The notes: generated by a model not told the origin, from the sequence alone. Numbered from the stretch's first letter, positions 27,559-39,256 are shown. The stretch is 64,000 bases of DNA from Amoebophrya sp. A120 (GCA_905178155.1 CAJINV010000022.1:7207-71206), one strand, 5' to 3'. Numbers and translations: made by a program.

Positions 27559-30500
27559 ATGTCGATCAAACTCCGGGAGTTGATCCGGAATATCCGGACT
27601 TGCAAGACGGCCGCCGAGGAGCGGGCCGTGATTGCGAAAGAGTGCGCCGCCATCCGCACGGCGTTCCGCGAAGAGGACAGCAGCTACCGGCACCGCAATG
27701 TCGCGAAACTGCTCTTCATTCACATGTTGGGCTATCCGACGCACTTTGGCCAGATGGAATGCCTGAAGCTGATCGCCTCGGCGCGGTTTCCGGAAAAGCG
27801 GGTCGGGTATTTGGGGCTCACGCAACTACTCGACGAAAACACGGAGGTGCTGATGTTGGTCACGAATTCCATCAAAAACGACATGTCCGCGGGGAACCAG
27901 TTTATCAACGGGCTGGGGATTTGCGCGTTGGGCAACGTCGGCACCGCGGAAATGTGCGCCGCGCTGTCCCGGGAGATCGAGCAAATGCTGAACATTTCCA
28001 ACCCCTACGTGCGGAAGAAAGCGGCGCTGTGCGCCATGCGGGTCTGCAAAAAGTGCGAGGAGATGGTGGACCGGTTCCGGCCGAAGGTGCGGGCGCTGCT
28101 GGAGGACCGGAACCACGGGGTGATGATCAGTGGGCTAGCGCTCATGCGGTCGATTGTGGAGCAGGACCCAGCAAATGCACTGCCCGAATACCTATGGATT
28201 GCAAAAATGTCTGGGTCTGGAAAGTTGGAACTTGTAATGCTGGCCTTGCATTCCTGTGAAATTTGTATTGCATGACCAAGAACAGTGGTAGCCTCTCACG
28301 TCATACGAAAACGCAATTTCTCATGCGGAGTTCGCATGAGAAGGCGGGCTGCAACCTTGTCATGCTTTTCTGCATAAGGAAGTGACTTCCTCTATGCACA
28401 TTTTAGCATCACAAGTTTCCAGACCCAGACATTTTTGCATTTGATAATACCGGGAGCAGATACCACATCTCGTTCGGGTTCTGAAGAACATGCTGATGTC
28501 GGGGTACGTATCAACTGCAAAAATCTCTGGGTCGGGCAGGATGCAACTTCTGATGCTGTCTTCAGATTCTAGAAAGATCTGTGTTGCATGACCAGCAAGA
28601 GGAGTTGGCTTTGTGCCACGCGGACGAGAGGGCATAGGCATTTGTCATGCAGTATTCGCATCAGAAAGCCCTCAAAAAGTGTGTGATGCTAGGGCATGCA
28701 GCATCACAGACATCATGGGTCATGCAAAATGTGCATGACAAGTCTTGCACTCTTCCAGACCCAGACATATTTGCAGTTCATAGTACGCAAACGCCGCCGA
28801 GTACGACGTCGCTGGCGTAACGGATCCGTTTTTGCAGTGCGCAATCTTGAAAACGCTACGGGTGCTCGGGACCAACAGCGTTGACGCTAGTGAAGAGATG
28901 AATGACATATTAGCGCAGGTGGCGACCAACACCGAGGCGGTCAAGAATATCGGGAACTTATCGAAAGCAAACATGTCTGGGTCGGGAAGACTTAGGGTTT
29001 GTGATGCAGGACGAAGTACACACAAAAATTTGTACTGCATGAGTAGCGAAACCAATAGCGGCCCACTTGTTCGGGTCATCACCTGGAGGGACGACATTTC
29101 TCATGCAAAACAGGCATCGAGGAGCCTTCTGAAAACTTGTGATGCTCTAGCTCGTACTCCAGACCTTCGGAGTTATGCAAAAGCTACATCACAAACCTCA
29201 CACCCTTCCAGACCCAGACATATTTGAATTTGATAGAACTCGATTCTGTACGAAACTGTGCAAACAATCATGGCCATCGAATCCGAATCCGGTTTGCGAT
29301 ATCACAGGAAAAACGTGTTACAGTTACACATTTGTTGGAGTTTCTGCAACACAAATTTTCTCTGCGTGGCAGAGAAAACTTGTAATGCAAAAGTCATAAG
29401 GGAAAATACGTAGGAAACGAGGCTCGCAAGCCTTTCCTGCATGGCAAAGGTTCTCTGTCTTGCGGCTCCCGCGACACAATATGTAACTGTAACACTTTTT
29501 TCTTGCGATATGCGAGTGTTGGCGATCAATATTCTCGGCCGGTTTTTGCAGAATCGAGACAATAATATCAGGTATATCGTATGTGATAACGTGTTGATTT
29601 TGATCCTTCTCGTGTCCGCACTCAGAAGGCGAAGGAGCATTGTCATGTGGAGATTCAACATCTGCCTTTTGGTTTCCATGTACTTACAAAAAAAATTCTC
29701 TGACGTGAATGTACACTGCATAATTCTCTCTCTAAAAACAGGTATGTCGCCCTGGCAATGCTGCAGAAGGTGGTGAAAGTGGATATCAAATCAGTACAAC
29801 GGCATCGACAAACGATTTTGGAATGTCTCAAGGACCCGGACGTCTCCATTCAAAAACGGGCACTGGCGGTACATAGTTTTGCATATATTGATGTCGATGA
29901 GAAGTTTACTTTAGTTCCGGAACTTTTTTTTGGGTTCCGCACATTCACATTATACCGTTTTCGAATAAAAGTCATTTCTTTCCTCTCCTTCATCTTCCAG
30001 CTATTACCAGGGTAGTTTTATCTTGAACTGGATCTGTTTGTTTGTTCTTCACTTCCATGATTATGGAATGCAAAAGCATCGTACTAGTACAAATCGCATG
30101 ACAAATTCCCCCAGCATGAAAAAAGGAATTTCTAATGCGGATTTAGGTTAAGATGGAGATTTGTAATGCATGACTGCGATAATTAATACGAGTACGATAC
30201 TTTTGCACAGGGTAATCATTGATAATCAGGTACTCTACAATCTCATCACGGAAGAGAACGTGAAAGCCACGATGAAAGAGCTGTTGAATTTTCTCCTTGT
30301 CGCTGACGCCGATGTACAAAAGTGCACAACTCCCCCTGACCCTCATTTGTCATGCAAAACCCCAAACCCAACTGGAACTGCTTCCCTGCCTCACTATTAT
30401 GCATGACAGATTCCGGAAGCCCAATAAACAGTACTACACTAATAGGCGCATGAATTTGTCATGCACAGGCTCCATGTGTGCTGGTGTTTGTACTGCTGTT

Positions 30501-33500
30501 CATGCAATACAAATCAGGGGGAGGGGGAGTTGTGCACTGTGATACGATGTGAAAGAGGAGCTGGTTTTGAAAATTTGCCACTGCGTCGACCGCTTTGGCC
30601 CAAACAGAAGGTGGCAGATCGACACGCTGGTTAAGGTATTAAGATGCATTGTACAACTAAAAAGTAAAAATGTTGCTAATGTTCTTGTCTTGCTCATCGT
30701 CATCGGTGGACAGCAGCTGCTCCTGCCGAATGCATGGTGGAGAGAGCATAAAAACAAAATCTCCAACTCCTTGTCAACACAGGTGATGTGCCTCGCGGGC
30801 AACTACGTGCAAGAGGAAACCCGTTCCCATTTCTGTCAAATCGTCGGTTCCTCGCCTCCCCTGCACGAGTACGTGGCGCACAAGGTGTTTTTTTCGATCC
30901 AGGAAAACCTGAACCAAGAGGCTATGGTGTTGACCGGCGTTTGGTGCATCGGGGAGTACTATCCTGTGCAAAAGTATCGCACTCGTACTAGTAATCGCTG
31001 TCATGCATTACAAATCTCCTTCTCAACCACTATCCGCATCACAAATTCCATTTTTTATGCTGAGGGAATTTGTCATGCGATTTCTACTAGTACGGTGCTT
31101 GTTTTGCATTTCATAAGTACGGCGACTACCTGATCACCGGCAAAGCCACCGGACCCAACAATGAACCGATAAAGATCACCCCGGCCGAGGTGCTCAGTCT
31201 CCTCGACACGATCATGAAAAAGCCCCAGTACGCCGATGCGTATTCGTATCAACTGCAATATCATATCTGCGGGTCTGAAAAGTCGCTAGGTCATTATTTG
31301 TCATGAAAGTTATTTTCGACGCCCGCAGTGCAGTCTGGAATGCAGGGCCTAGCATGAGAAATTATTTGTGAGGTCTTAAGTTAGTACCATGCTTGTCCTG
31401 CATGAGAAGTTGTTCTCTTCCAGCTATTGCTCAAAAATGGACCACAACTTTTGGTAATCATACATTTACACAATTGAAATTTATTTTGCACGATCCAGAA
31501 TTAGCATGACAAGTTGCGGCGTGTCAGGCATCCAGGGAAAATATTTGCGATGCATATTGCGAACAAAAGAACCACCACGGTCTTGGAGTACTGCTATCAA
31601 AAGGAAAAATCCCCCCTCCCCATATCGAAATGGAAATCTGTGATGCAGGATTTGGGTACACAAATCGGATTTGTCTTGCAGTAGGGCATCGCAGTCAGAT
31701 CCTCGGCCTAGGTAGGGGCGTATAGGTCTAGTTGCTTAGCATTGCAAACGGGTGTCCCCTAGGCGCAACAGCATGCCAAATCGCTTCCATAATGGTGCGG
31801 AAGCCTCTGCGCTTGTCTTCTTGCAAGACAGACGGGATTTGTGACCTCAAATCAGCAACACAAATTTTCGGAAACATACCGTTTCGATATGGGGAGGGGG
31901 GATTTTTCTTCAGAATAACTGCGTGACGGCCCTGATAAAACTAACGCCCAGAATGCCGAACGAGGCGGCGAAGATTCGGGAAATGCTGAAGCGCTACGAA
32001 ACGCACATTTCACCCGAACTGCAGCAACGCGCGTGTGAGTACCAGGAACTGCTATTGCCGGTGTGGAATGGCGACCGGGCGGAGGTTTTGAACCGAATCC
32101 CTGCCATGGAGCGAATCATCAAGAAAGAGGTAAAGAATTTTGTCACGTAGATCATGTACTACAGTACTCACCTTCATCAACATGCTGTTGGATCTGGAAC
32201 CGCTAGATATTGAAGGATGAAAAAGAAAAGATCGCACTAGAGCTAAAGTAGCATGAAATAAAATAGTCATGGGCTTGTTCTTCGATGTCGCGGAGACGAA
32301 GTGCATACAAGATTTACATGTAGCACCACAGCAAGCAATCTGTTCCACCACGTTATGTTGAATATGTAATATTATCTACTCTCCCAGGTCGGCGATACCG
32401 CGATCGAAGAGGTTGGCTCCGGCGGCAACGCGCAGGGGAAGAAAACCCCAACAAAAAACACCGCTAGTGCCGGTGACGACTTGTTGGATTTGCTCGACCT
32501 CGGCGGCGGTAGTTCCGCGCCCAAGACCTCCACCGGCGCACCACAAGCCGCACCGAAGCCGTCCGGGGGGGACGACCTTTTGGACCTGCTCGGCGGCGCA
32601 GCTCCGACCCCAGCAGCGAGCTCTATGGAGTTCTCAAATGTTACATTCTCAACTGATGTTACATGAATTTGTGATGCAAGAACACTATAACGCTGCACAC
32701 AGTCAACCTTCTTCGCATGACAAGAACTTCTCGACGCGCTAAAAACCACTAGAGAATCCGTCCCAAATGATCTGTAATGCAAAAGGCGCAACCTTCCTCC
32801 TTTCACTTTTGCCATTCTTGCATTGCCGCAGATTCATGTAACAGCTAAGGGTGTAACGCTCGAGAACCCCATAACCTCGCAGCCGATGCAGCTCGCGCCT
32901 ACAGCAGGGGCGCCGGCAGCGCCCGCGGCCTCTGGCGGCTTGGACGATTTGTTAGGGGGTGGCGGGCTGCTTGGCTCTTCCCCCGCCGGCCCAAGTGGAG
33001 GCGGCGTGGCTTCTTTGGGGAACGGGTTGACGTCACTCGGCAACGGCTCAGCCGGCGGCGGAAACGATTTGCTGGGCGACTTGCTGGGTGGCGGACCATC
33101 GCCCGTCATGGCAAACACACCCACGCCAGCGCCCATGATTAGCCCCGCCGCTACTAGTAGTACAACAACTCCGGCTATGAATGTGCATAACTCCCCCTCC
33201 TCCTCACTTGCCATGCAAACCACCAAATCCAGGCTGTGTCTCTTGGCACTGTTTGCATGACAAACTCCGGAAGCCCAAATAGCACTACCATCCCTTTCAA
33301 ATTTGTCATGCAAAACCTGAATTCTCGTTGGCGCTTGTATTGCCGTTCATGCTATACAAATGAGGGGGAGGGGGAGTTGTGAACTCTCATACCGGCCACC
33401 AGCAGCGGAGCCAGCAGCTCCTTCGTGCCGATAAATAAAAACGGGCTGCAGGTACTTTCGTTTATTGTTGAACTTGCGTGTCTTTGCAAAACCAAAATCA

Positions 33501-35339
33501 AAGCCGTCAAGAACACCTTCACGCTGGCGCTTCTCGTGCAACAATACTTACGTTTGTTCTAATATAATTGTCGGGAACGAAGGGAATTTTTTTTCCGTTG
33601 CAGTTGTATTCCGGAACGAGCGCTCTTGCTACGATTTTCATGGTTGTACTGGTCGTGGACAACATGATCACGATGAAACAATGACAATTAAGGTAAAATT
33701 CACCTGCTCTAAGCAGTCGGACCAAGTGACCCGCATTGAAGCCTGCTTCGCAAATCAGCAGCAAGCCCCCTTTACCGACTTCGCTATCAAAAGAAAAAAG
33801 TTCGGCGCGATCACTCATGGGCATTTTTGCAATACAAAAAGTGCTTGTCATGCGTAAAAATGCATCTTCACGGTCAAACTTCATGCGGGATTTCCCTTAG
33901 TGTTTCTGCAATACAAGGATAAGTTGTGATGCTAGAAAAATTTGTAATGCAAAGCCTCCAAAACCAAATTAGTGACTGTGGTAAACTTTTTTCTCTCCAT
34001 ATTCGCGTTTGAAGTTGCAGTACCCAAATACCTCAACCTCAAGATGCAGCCCGCATCCTCGGCGACAGTACCATATCACACAGAAAAAAAGCCAGCATAG
34101 CAACATATTATCTGTATTTTTCCAAAAATAAATACACAGGACGTGGACGTGCATGTTGCGCTAGAAGTGCATAGAAGTTGTATCATGGTGTAGTTCTTTC
34201 GGGCTGTGCAATACAGAAGTTCAAGTTTGTTTCTTACTTTTGCGGATACGAATGTATGCTTATGCTGGCCTTTTTCTACCCTGGGATACACCACCTCAGA
34301 CGGCAAACACCACCCAGGTTTTCTTGATACAAAACACCTCCAACGGCGCGAAACCCATCGCCATCCGATATCATTCGTAAAAACGGACCCATTTTCTCCC
34401 CATGTTTTTCATGCAAATAGTATCTGCATGTCATGACTCGAATGATGAGTCGCATGCGCAGCGTGCCTGAAGACGAAGAGCATGAAATGAAAAAACCAGT
34501 TTGGATTTTGTCATGCTCTACCCAGCTGCAAATGCAAAGGAAAATCGATTTGTGTTGATTCGAGCGCACTAGGTTGTAACAAGCACGACTACTACACTAT
34601 GAGCCCAGAGTACAAAAAGAAGTTGTCATGCGCAAGAATTACAGTCAAGCTCAAGGCGAACATCTCTTCTTGACTTGTGTGAAACATGAAACAAGCCAAG
34701 AACTACATCATGATCTCCGCTATGGGGTAATGATCATGGGTTGTACTCTCGGTTTTTCTAAATGATATCCGAACGAGTATCCTGATTAAAGATGTCCCCA
34801 CACCAGAGTTGTCATGCAGATCTGCATGCCAAAAAAGTTTCTCATGCGGAGCCCCATAAGAACCATTTTCCCATCCTGTTTTGGAATTTGTAATGCTAGA
34901 ATCAGCATGATATGCTAGATCTGTGATGCTTCGGAACTAGCTAAACAGGATTGCACTACGAGGATAAATTTGTCATGCGAAACAACCAGAGGTGGCGGAT
35001 TTGTCTAGCGGATTCCCCATCTTGACTCTGGGGTGGAGACGTTTTTGCTCAGGATAACGAGGGTAAAGTTCTCTTTCAACGGGCAGCCGGTGACCTTACA
35101 AGACCAGGTTGACAACTTATGAAAGTGCACAACTCCCCCTCCCCCTCATTTGTCATGCAAAATACCAAACTCAAGTGCTTCCCTGTAGCACTGTTTGCAT
35201 GACAGATTCCGGAAACCATAAACAGTACAACAGTAGGCGCATGAATTTGTCATGCACAGGCCCCACGTGTAGCGTCCATGCAATACAAATGAGGGTGAGG
35301 GGGAGTTGTGCACTGTCATACAACTTTCCGAGTTTGTGA
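27559..35339 (+). CDS. AP1G1: AP-1 clathrin adaptor complex, gamma subunit (904 aa)
   Basis: Exons: 27559-28192, 28452-28508, 28788-28958, 29241-29299, 29516-29571, 29742-29868, 30230-30314, 30550-30635, 30783-30959, 31121-31246, 31562-31594, 31923-32129, 32388-32623, 32879-33175, 33397-33451, 33693-33784, 34007-34073, 34294-34368, 34773-34777, 35062-35117, 35326-35339; 2715 nt in phase. The trunk starts [20 protein letters not shown] and contains [33 protein letters not shown] and LQQRACEY, all typical of gamma-adaptin. The hinge carries clathrin-box motifs LLDLL at about 638 and 675. The ear reads [29 protein letters not shown] and ends VDNFPSL. Role: cargo and clathrin recruitment at the trans-Golgi and endosomes. 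Five introns are GT-AG (after 29571, 29868, 30635, 32129, 33451). The other fifteen are introners. Every homology break falls at an introner and is healed by excision. Exon 19 is only 5 nt. Confidence 0.96.
28193..28446 (+). mobile_element. Introner A, AP-1 gamma intron 1
   Basis: 254 bp, TATGGATTGC...GCATTTGATA, duplication ATACC. Confidence 0.94.
28509..28782 (+). mobile_element. Introner A, AP-1 gamma intron 2
   Basis: 274 bp, TATCAACTGC...GCAGTTCATA, duplication GTACG. Confidence 0.94.
28959..29235 (+). mobile_element. Introner A, AP-1 gamma intron 3
   Basis: 277 bp, TATCGAAAGCAAACATGTCT...GAATTTGATA, duplication GAACT. Removal yields [12 protein letters not shown]. Confidence 0.93.
29300..29510 (+). 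mobile_element. Introner G, AP-1 gamma intron 4
   Basis: 211 bp, TATCACAGGAAAAACGTGTT...ACACTTTTTTCTTGCGATA, duplication TGCGA. Removal yields [13 protein letters not shown]. Confidence 0.93.
30062..30214 (+). mobile_element. Introner B nested in a GT-AG intron of AP-1 gamma
   Basis: 153 bp, TATGGAATGC...GCACAGGGTA, flanks ATGAT / ATCAT. It lies wholly inside the canonical intron 29869-30229, so here it is not itself the splicing unit. Confidence 0.82.
30315..30544 (+). mobile_element. Introner E, AP-1 gamma
   Basis: 230 bp. Starts TAC rather than TAT (TACAAAAGTGCACAACTCCC) and ends GTGCACTGTGATA. Duplication CGATG. Confidence 0.92.
30960..31115 (+). mobile_element. Introner B, AP-1 gamma
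   Basis: 156 bp, TATCCTGTGC...GCATTTCATA, duplication AGTAC. Removal gives WCIGEYGDYL. Confidence 0.94.
31247..31556 (+). mobile_element. Old, diverged introner A, AP-1 gamma
   Basis: 310 bp. TATCAACTGC and CTGCGGGTCTG on the left, TTGCGATGCATA on the right. Flanks ATTCG / TTGCG have decayed to 3 of 5. The frame (315 nt) is still kept. Confidence 0.8.
31595..31917 (+). mobile_element. Introner D, AP-1 gamma
   Basis: 323 bp, TATCAAAAGGAAAAATCCCC...GATTTTTCTTCAGAATA, duplication ACTGC. The 33-nt exon before it lies between two introners. Confidence 0.94.
32624..32873 (+). mobile_element. Introner F, AP-1 gamma hinge
   Basis: 250 bp, TATGGAGTTCTCAAATGTTA...GAGAACCCCATA, flanks AGCTC / ACCTC. 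Frame-neutral (255 nt). Confidence 0.9.
33176..33391 (+). mobile_element. Introner E, AP-1 gamma hinge
   Basis: 216 bp, TATGAATGTGCATAACTCCC...GTTGTGAACTCTCATA, duplication CCGGC. Confidence 0.93.
33785..34001 (+). mobile_element. Introner G-like, AP-1 gamma ear
   Basis: 217 bp, TATCAAAAGAAAAAAGTT...AACTTTTTTCTCTCCATA, duplication TTCGC. Removal gives [10 protein letters not shown]. Confidence 0.9.
34074..34288 (+). mobile_element. Introner I, AP-1 gamma ear
   Basis: 215 bp. Ends TATCACACAGAAAAAAAGCC and GGCCTTTTTCTACCCTGGGATA form an imperfect inverted repeat that includes GCCAGCATA. Flanks TACCA / CACCA. Only copy seen. Removal gives [14 protein letters not shown]. Confidence 0.85.
34369..34767 (+). 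mobile_element. Long C-like introner, AP-1 gamma ear
   Basis: 399 bp. TATCATTCGTAAAAACGGAC resembles the family C left end. The right end GGTTTTTCTAAATGATA is diverged. Duplication TCCGA. Confidence 0.85.
34773..34777 (+). other. 5-nt micro-exon between two introners
   Basis: ACGAG lies between the right duplication of the C-like introner and the left end of the next introner C. It supplies part of codons for Thr-Arg in the ear domain. Because it is identical to the target duplication, its exact limits can slide. Confidence 0.75.
34778..35056 (+). mobile_element. Introner C, AP-1 gamma ear
   Basis: 279 bp, TATCCTGATTAAAGATGTCC...GACGTTTTTGCTCAGGATA, duplication ACGAG. Confidence 0.93.
35118..35320 (+). 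mobile_element. Introner E, last intron of AP-1 gamma
   Basis: 203 bp, TATGAAAGTGCACAACTCCC...GTTGTGCACTGTCATA, duplication CAACT. Unspliced, the frame stops at once (TTATGA). Spliced, it ends DNFPSL, as gamma-ears do. Confidence 0.94.
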
Positions 35340-37021
35340 GGAAAGAGCAAGAACTGCTGCAATTATTTTTTCGCTTCTTCGCCAATAAATATTCACTAAA
35401 TATCAAATCGCATAAAGAGAAAAAGACGTCGAAGGCAAAAGAGAATAAAAAAGCACGAAGATGGTTGAACGTTCTTCGCCATCCGAATGCGTTTACGATT
35501 TTCAACTTTCGCGATTGATGTAATCCTAATTGTATACCGCAATTTTGGGAGGTTCGGTTCCAGGTTTTATTCTTGTTCAATTCCACATTATCCAAGAAAA
35601 AAACTGTGTAAGTGTAACTTTCCTTGGCTGACAGCATCACAAATTTGCTCTACATGACAGCGAAAACCTGTCATGCGTGGCTTGTAAGGGAAAACACACA
35701 TCAAAAGAGGACTTCGTGGCTGTCTGGCATGACAGGTGTAGCTCTGTTGCATGTTCTGCATTACAAAGTTACACTTGCACAGTTTTTTTCTTGCATACAC
35801 ATTGGTCTATCGACAAAGTTTTCGACGTCGACCTCGGGAAATTCCTCTTCAAAAGAGAAGAGGAGAATTCAAGAAGTTCTTGTACCAATCAAGAACATGA
35901 TGCTGGATAATTACTATAGGCGGAGTCGTGGCATGGTTTTATCGCTCCTGCCCTGAAAAGACTATTTCAAGAAAGAAAAAAGACGCGCCGACTTGTTCTC
36001 GACCTTCATGGACAGGAAGATAGAAGGCAAAAAGAAGAATCTCGCGCCGTCGAAACAACAAGGCAATTGATAAAGAAAGTTTACTGAAGCCAGACTTCCA
36101 GAGTTCCTGTAGTGGTCCTCGATAGACTCATCTTCAGAGGACCGTCTTCCCTCTTGTACTGTGTTCAAAGAGTAGAAGTTTGTGTTGTGCTAGAACTAGA
36201 AGTCGTGCTGCTCTGTATTTATTATTCAACACAGTTTCAACCATTTCGTGGCCGCACTCGTGCAGGAGCAGCGCTAGTACCGGAGGTCCACGTGGTCCTC
36301 GTGTAGTTCAGCGGCTAGTACTAGCGCATTCGGAATCCACGTTGTATAAAGAATGAACTTAAGAAGTCGAGTTTTTGAACAGTCAAAGTCTCGCCTGAAA
36401 TTGCTCGCACTACGAGGCAGCACGTGCGCGTTCTTTTCTTAGCAAGTCCATAAAGATAAAGTAGGGGCTGCTCGGTCCTCGTGTTTTCATGTGTGGTAAC
36501 AGAAAGCGTTCCACATCCCCATCCACCGGTGGTCCCAGTACTTCTCAAAAGGCCGATCTTGCAGCACTTCTCCAACATTACTTAGTATTCCCGCCTTCAT
36601 CTCGCACTGTCGGCCACTTTGTTGCGGACCACGAAGACGTTTCTCCTCAAATTTTATTTGTTTCAAAAAGAAAAATCCAGATCCACGAAGAAGTTCACTG
36701 TAGAAGGACCAGTAGCAGCCTTCTCGGTGGTCCCTGATACAAATCGAGTAATGGAACTCCGAGACAATTTCCGCATTTGCAATAAAATCTAACCGTGAAG
36801 ACCACGTACGACCGTGAGCTCTACTCTCCTCGGTCCCCCGGGTCTCAAAAATAATTGCAAGGGACTTGTTCTGTGCCTCGCTGTAGTGCAGGATCAGCAG
36901 GGAAGCAGCAGCAACATCATAACAACGGGACCACCAACTCCCTAATTTACTACAGCGAGCAATTTTACTTTTTTAATTTACCTGATAGAAGAAGAATATA
37001 TAATTTCAACGTCGTAACACC
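35340..37021. other. Intergenic stretch carrying one introner
   Basis: Contains the AP-1 gamma 3' flank (its first 190 nt recur at 37.25 kb) and a family G element at 35589-35797. No supported gene. Confidence 0.55.
35589..35797 (+). mobile_element. Introner G outside recognised coding sequence
   Basis: 209 bp, TATCCAAGAAAAAAACTGTG...CACAGTTTTTTTCTTGCATA, duplication CACAT. It lies about 250 nt beyond the AP-1 gamma stop, in 3' UTR or intergenic DNA. Confidence 0.9.
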
Positions 37022-37022
37022 T

Positions 37023-37445
37023 CACAACTCCTTCTCCCCCTCATTGATTTGTCATGCAAAATACCAAACTCAAGTGCTTCCCTGTGGCACTGTTTGCATG
37101 ACAGATTCCGGAAGCCCAGACAGTACTACAGTAGGCGCATGAATTTGTCATGCACAGGCTCCACGTGTACTGGTGTTTGTATTGCTGTCCATGCAATACA
37201 AATGAGGGTGAGGGGGAGTTGTGCACTGTCATACAACTTTCCGAGTTTGTGACGAAAGAGCAAGGGCTGCAAGTATTTCGCTTCTTCTCGAAATATTCAT
37301 ATTCAAATCGCATAAAGAAAAAAAGACGTCGAAGGCAAAATAAAAAAGCACGAAGATGGTTGAACGTTTTTCACCAACATCCGAATGCGTTTACGATTTT
37401 CAACTTTCGCGATTGATGTAATTCTAATTGTATACCGCAGTTTTG
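37023..37445 (+). pseudogene. Truncated duplicate of the AP-1 gamma 3' end
   Basis: About 420 bp closely match 35127-35535: most of introner E (left end replaced), the last exon TTTCCGAGTTTGTGA with its stop, and 190 nt of 3' flank with small indels. No upstream exons accompany it. Confidence 0.85.
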
Positions 37446-37553
37446 GGATATTCGGGTAGCAGAAACCCAAACCCAAGGTAAAAAAACACGCACATCAGTG
37501 GTCTCAGCGTACCGGATTCCCTTTGTTCCCAGCAAGATGATCCAGTATCCTTG

Positions 37554-37896
37554 TATGGGAAGATCCTCAAATGTTACATTGTTTGCTGTCCCTAGGTGCT
37601 GAGTTTTGTTTTATACAAGAAACCAAAAGCGACAGCCGACAGGGTAGCTGTTTGTACTTCTAGGGCCTGCTCGTATATTAATTTTAATTGCATAGTACAA
37701 GACTTGATGTGCGAGCAATTCGATGCGCTATTTAGAAGTGCAGCGTCAAGGTCAAGAACTTCTACTTCTTGCCATGCGAAGCAATAGCAGCTTGTTGATC
37801 GCGTGGAGGGTGGTAGGAATTCTGCATGACAACAAGAAATCATGTAAGAACTAAACTTCTATAGCCAGCAATGTGAAAACGCTTGAGAGCCCCATA
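37554..37896 (+). mobile_element. Introner F, orthologous to the one at 51494
   Basis: 343 bp, TATGGGAAGATCCTCAAATG...GAGAGCCCCATA, flanks CCTTG / CCTTT. It is at the same codon as in the intact gene, so it predates the duplication. Confidence 0.85.
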
Positions 37897-37959
37897 CCTT
37901 TTTTGGCAACGCTCTGTCTCCCCCGGGAGTCTGAGGCCGAGATCGCGAAATTGCTCATG

Positions 37960-38182
37960 TATGGGGGTGCACAAGTAGAACTCCCCGTCCCCTTCATTTG
38001 CGTGGCATGAACAGCAATACTACGTACTCCAGCACACGTGGACGAGCCTGTGCATGTTGACAAGATCAAGCGCCAAATGTAATTAGCGCTTTTATTTTTG
38101 CTTTCGGAAATTGTCATGCATAATGGTGACATACACACATGTCAAGGGAACAAACTGGAGCTGTGAATTGTGCACTCCCATA
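37960..38182 (+). mobile_element. Introner E in the paralogue fragment
   Basis: 223 bp, TATGGGGGTGCACAAG...GTGCACTCCCATA, flanks TCATG / TCAAA. Phase-preserving. There is no counterpart in the intact gene. Confidence 0.78.
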
Positions 38183-39102
38183 TCAAAAAGACAACTGAAG
38201 CTGTGGGAATTGGGAAAAATTGGGAAAAGCCCGATCGCAAATTAGTTGAACAAGCGCGAGCCACACTCGAGAACCAGTTATGAATTGCAAATATGTCTGG
38301 GTCGTCTGGAACAACGCTGCAACCGTTTGTGATGCATTCCACAGACCACGACGAAAATTTGTCTTGCGCGGGCAGCACAAGAAGCGCAGTTTTGGCCTGC
38401 TAAAACGGTATGTTTGTCCGTGCGGGATACTTATGCATCGCAAAGCACTTACTCTCACAAGACCTGTGACGCAATCCGCATCACAAACTCCTGCACGACC
38501 CATCCAGGCTAGCTACATGGAAGCAGACAAATCAATGATGGGCGCCGCGTTGTTAATGCGGTTCATTTTCTCCATGCTTAGCCATGAGGGCGAGCGCCGC
38601 TCCGTCCAGGGTGGCCGAGTAGGCGACAGCACGGCCAAGGCACAGCAGAGGCTTGCTTTCATCTCCTGCGCCATATAAATGCGCGCCAGCTTTTGGCGTG
38701 AGGCGGACCGCCGAGGGAGGAGGGGCGCGTAGTGTCTTGCGAACGTCCAAGCCAGCTCCCCCTGGCTTCTGCGCTTGGTCTTAATGTTGCTGCTGCTGCA
38801 AGCGGAAAGCGCAGTCGGAGAAGCCTAATCTTGCGACCCCCCGCCCCTCCAAAGGCGCAAGAGGCGGCGCGCCTGTTGGCTGCCATTGGGGCGCCGAGCG
38901 AGCGCAGGCGGCGGCGGTTGCTCTTTCTAGCAGCCGAAGACCCGCACTGCGAAAGCAGGCAGTCCAGATCAGTCCGAGAGACAAACCGGCAGCAATCCAG
39001 GACAATCCGAAAACAGTCCAAAAAAATCCGCCATGTTAGAATCCAGGCCCAGACTTTTTTGGACTGAATTTGGTTCGGACTGTGGATTGGGTTTTTCCGG
39101 TC

Positions 39103-39230
39103 AACTTCAAACGGCGGATTGGACTTTTCGGACCAACTTCAAACGCCGGATTGGGTTTTTCGAACCAACTTCAAACGGCGGATTGGATTTTTCGAACCAA
39201 CTTCAAACGCCGGATTGCAGTCGTCTTTTT
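39103..39230. repeat. 32-bp tandem repeat, four copies
   Basis: Units AACTTCAAACGGCGGATTGG start at 39103, 39135, 39167 and 39199. They alternate CGGCGG and CGCCGG, a dimeric pattern like the array at the window start. Confidence 0.88.
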
Positions 39231-39256
39231 GTGAGGTCGTCCCCGCTTCTGCTGGG

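Noticed and set aside
36487-36737. 82-residue plus-strand open frame between the AP-1 gamma flank and its duplicate
   Set aside because: No recognisable composition, no introner, and not repeated in the partner copy. Not supported as a gene.
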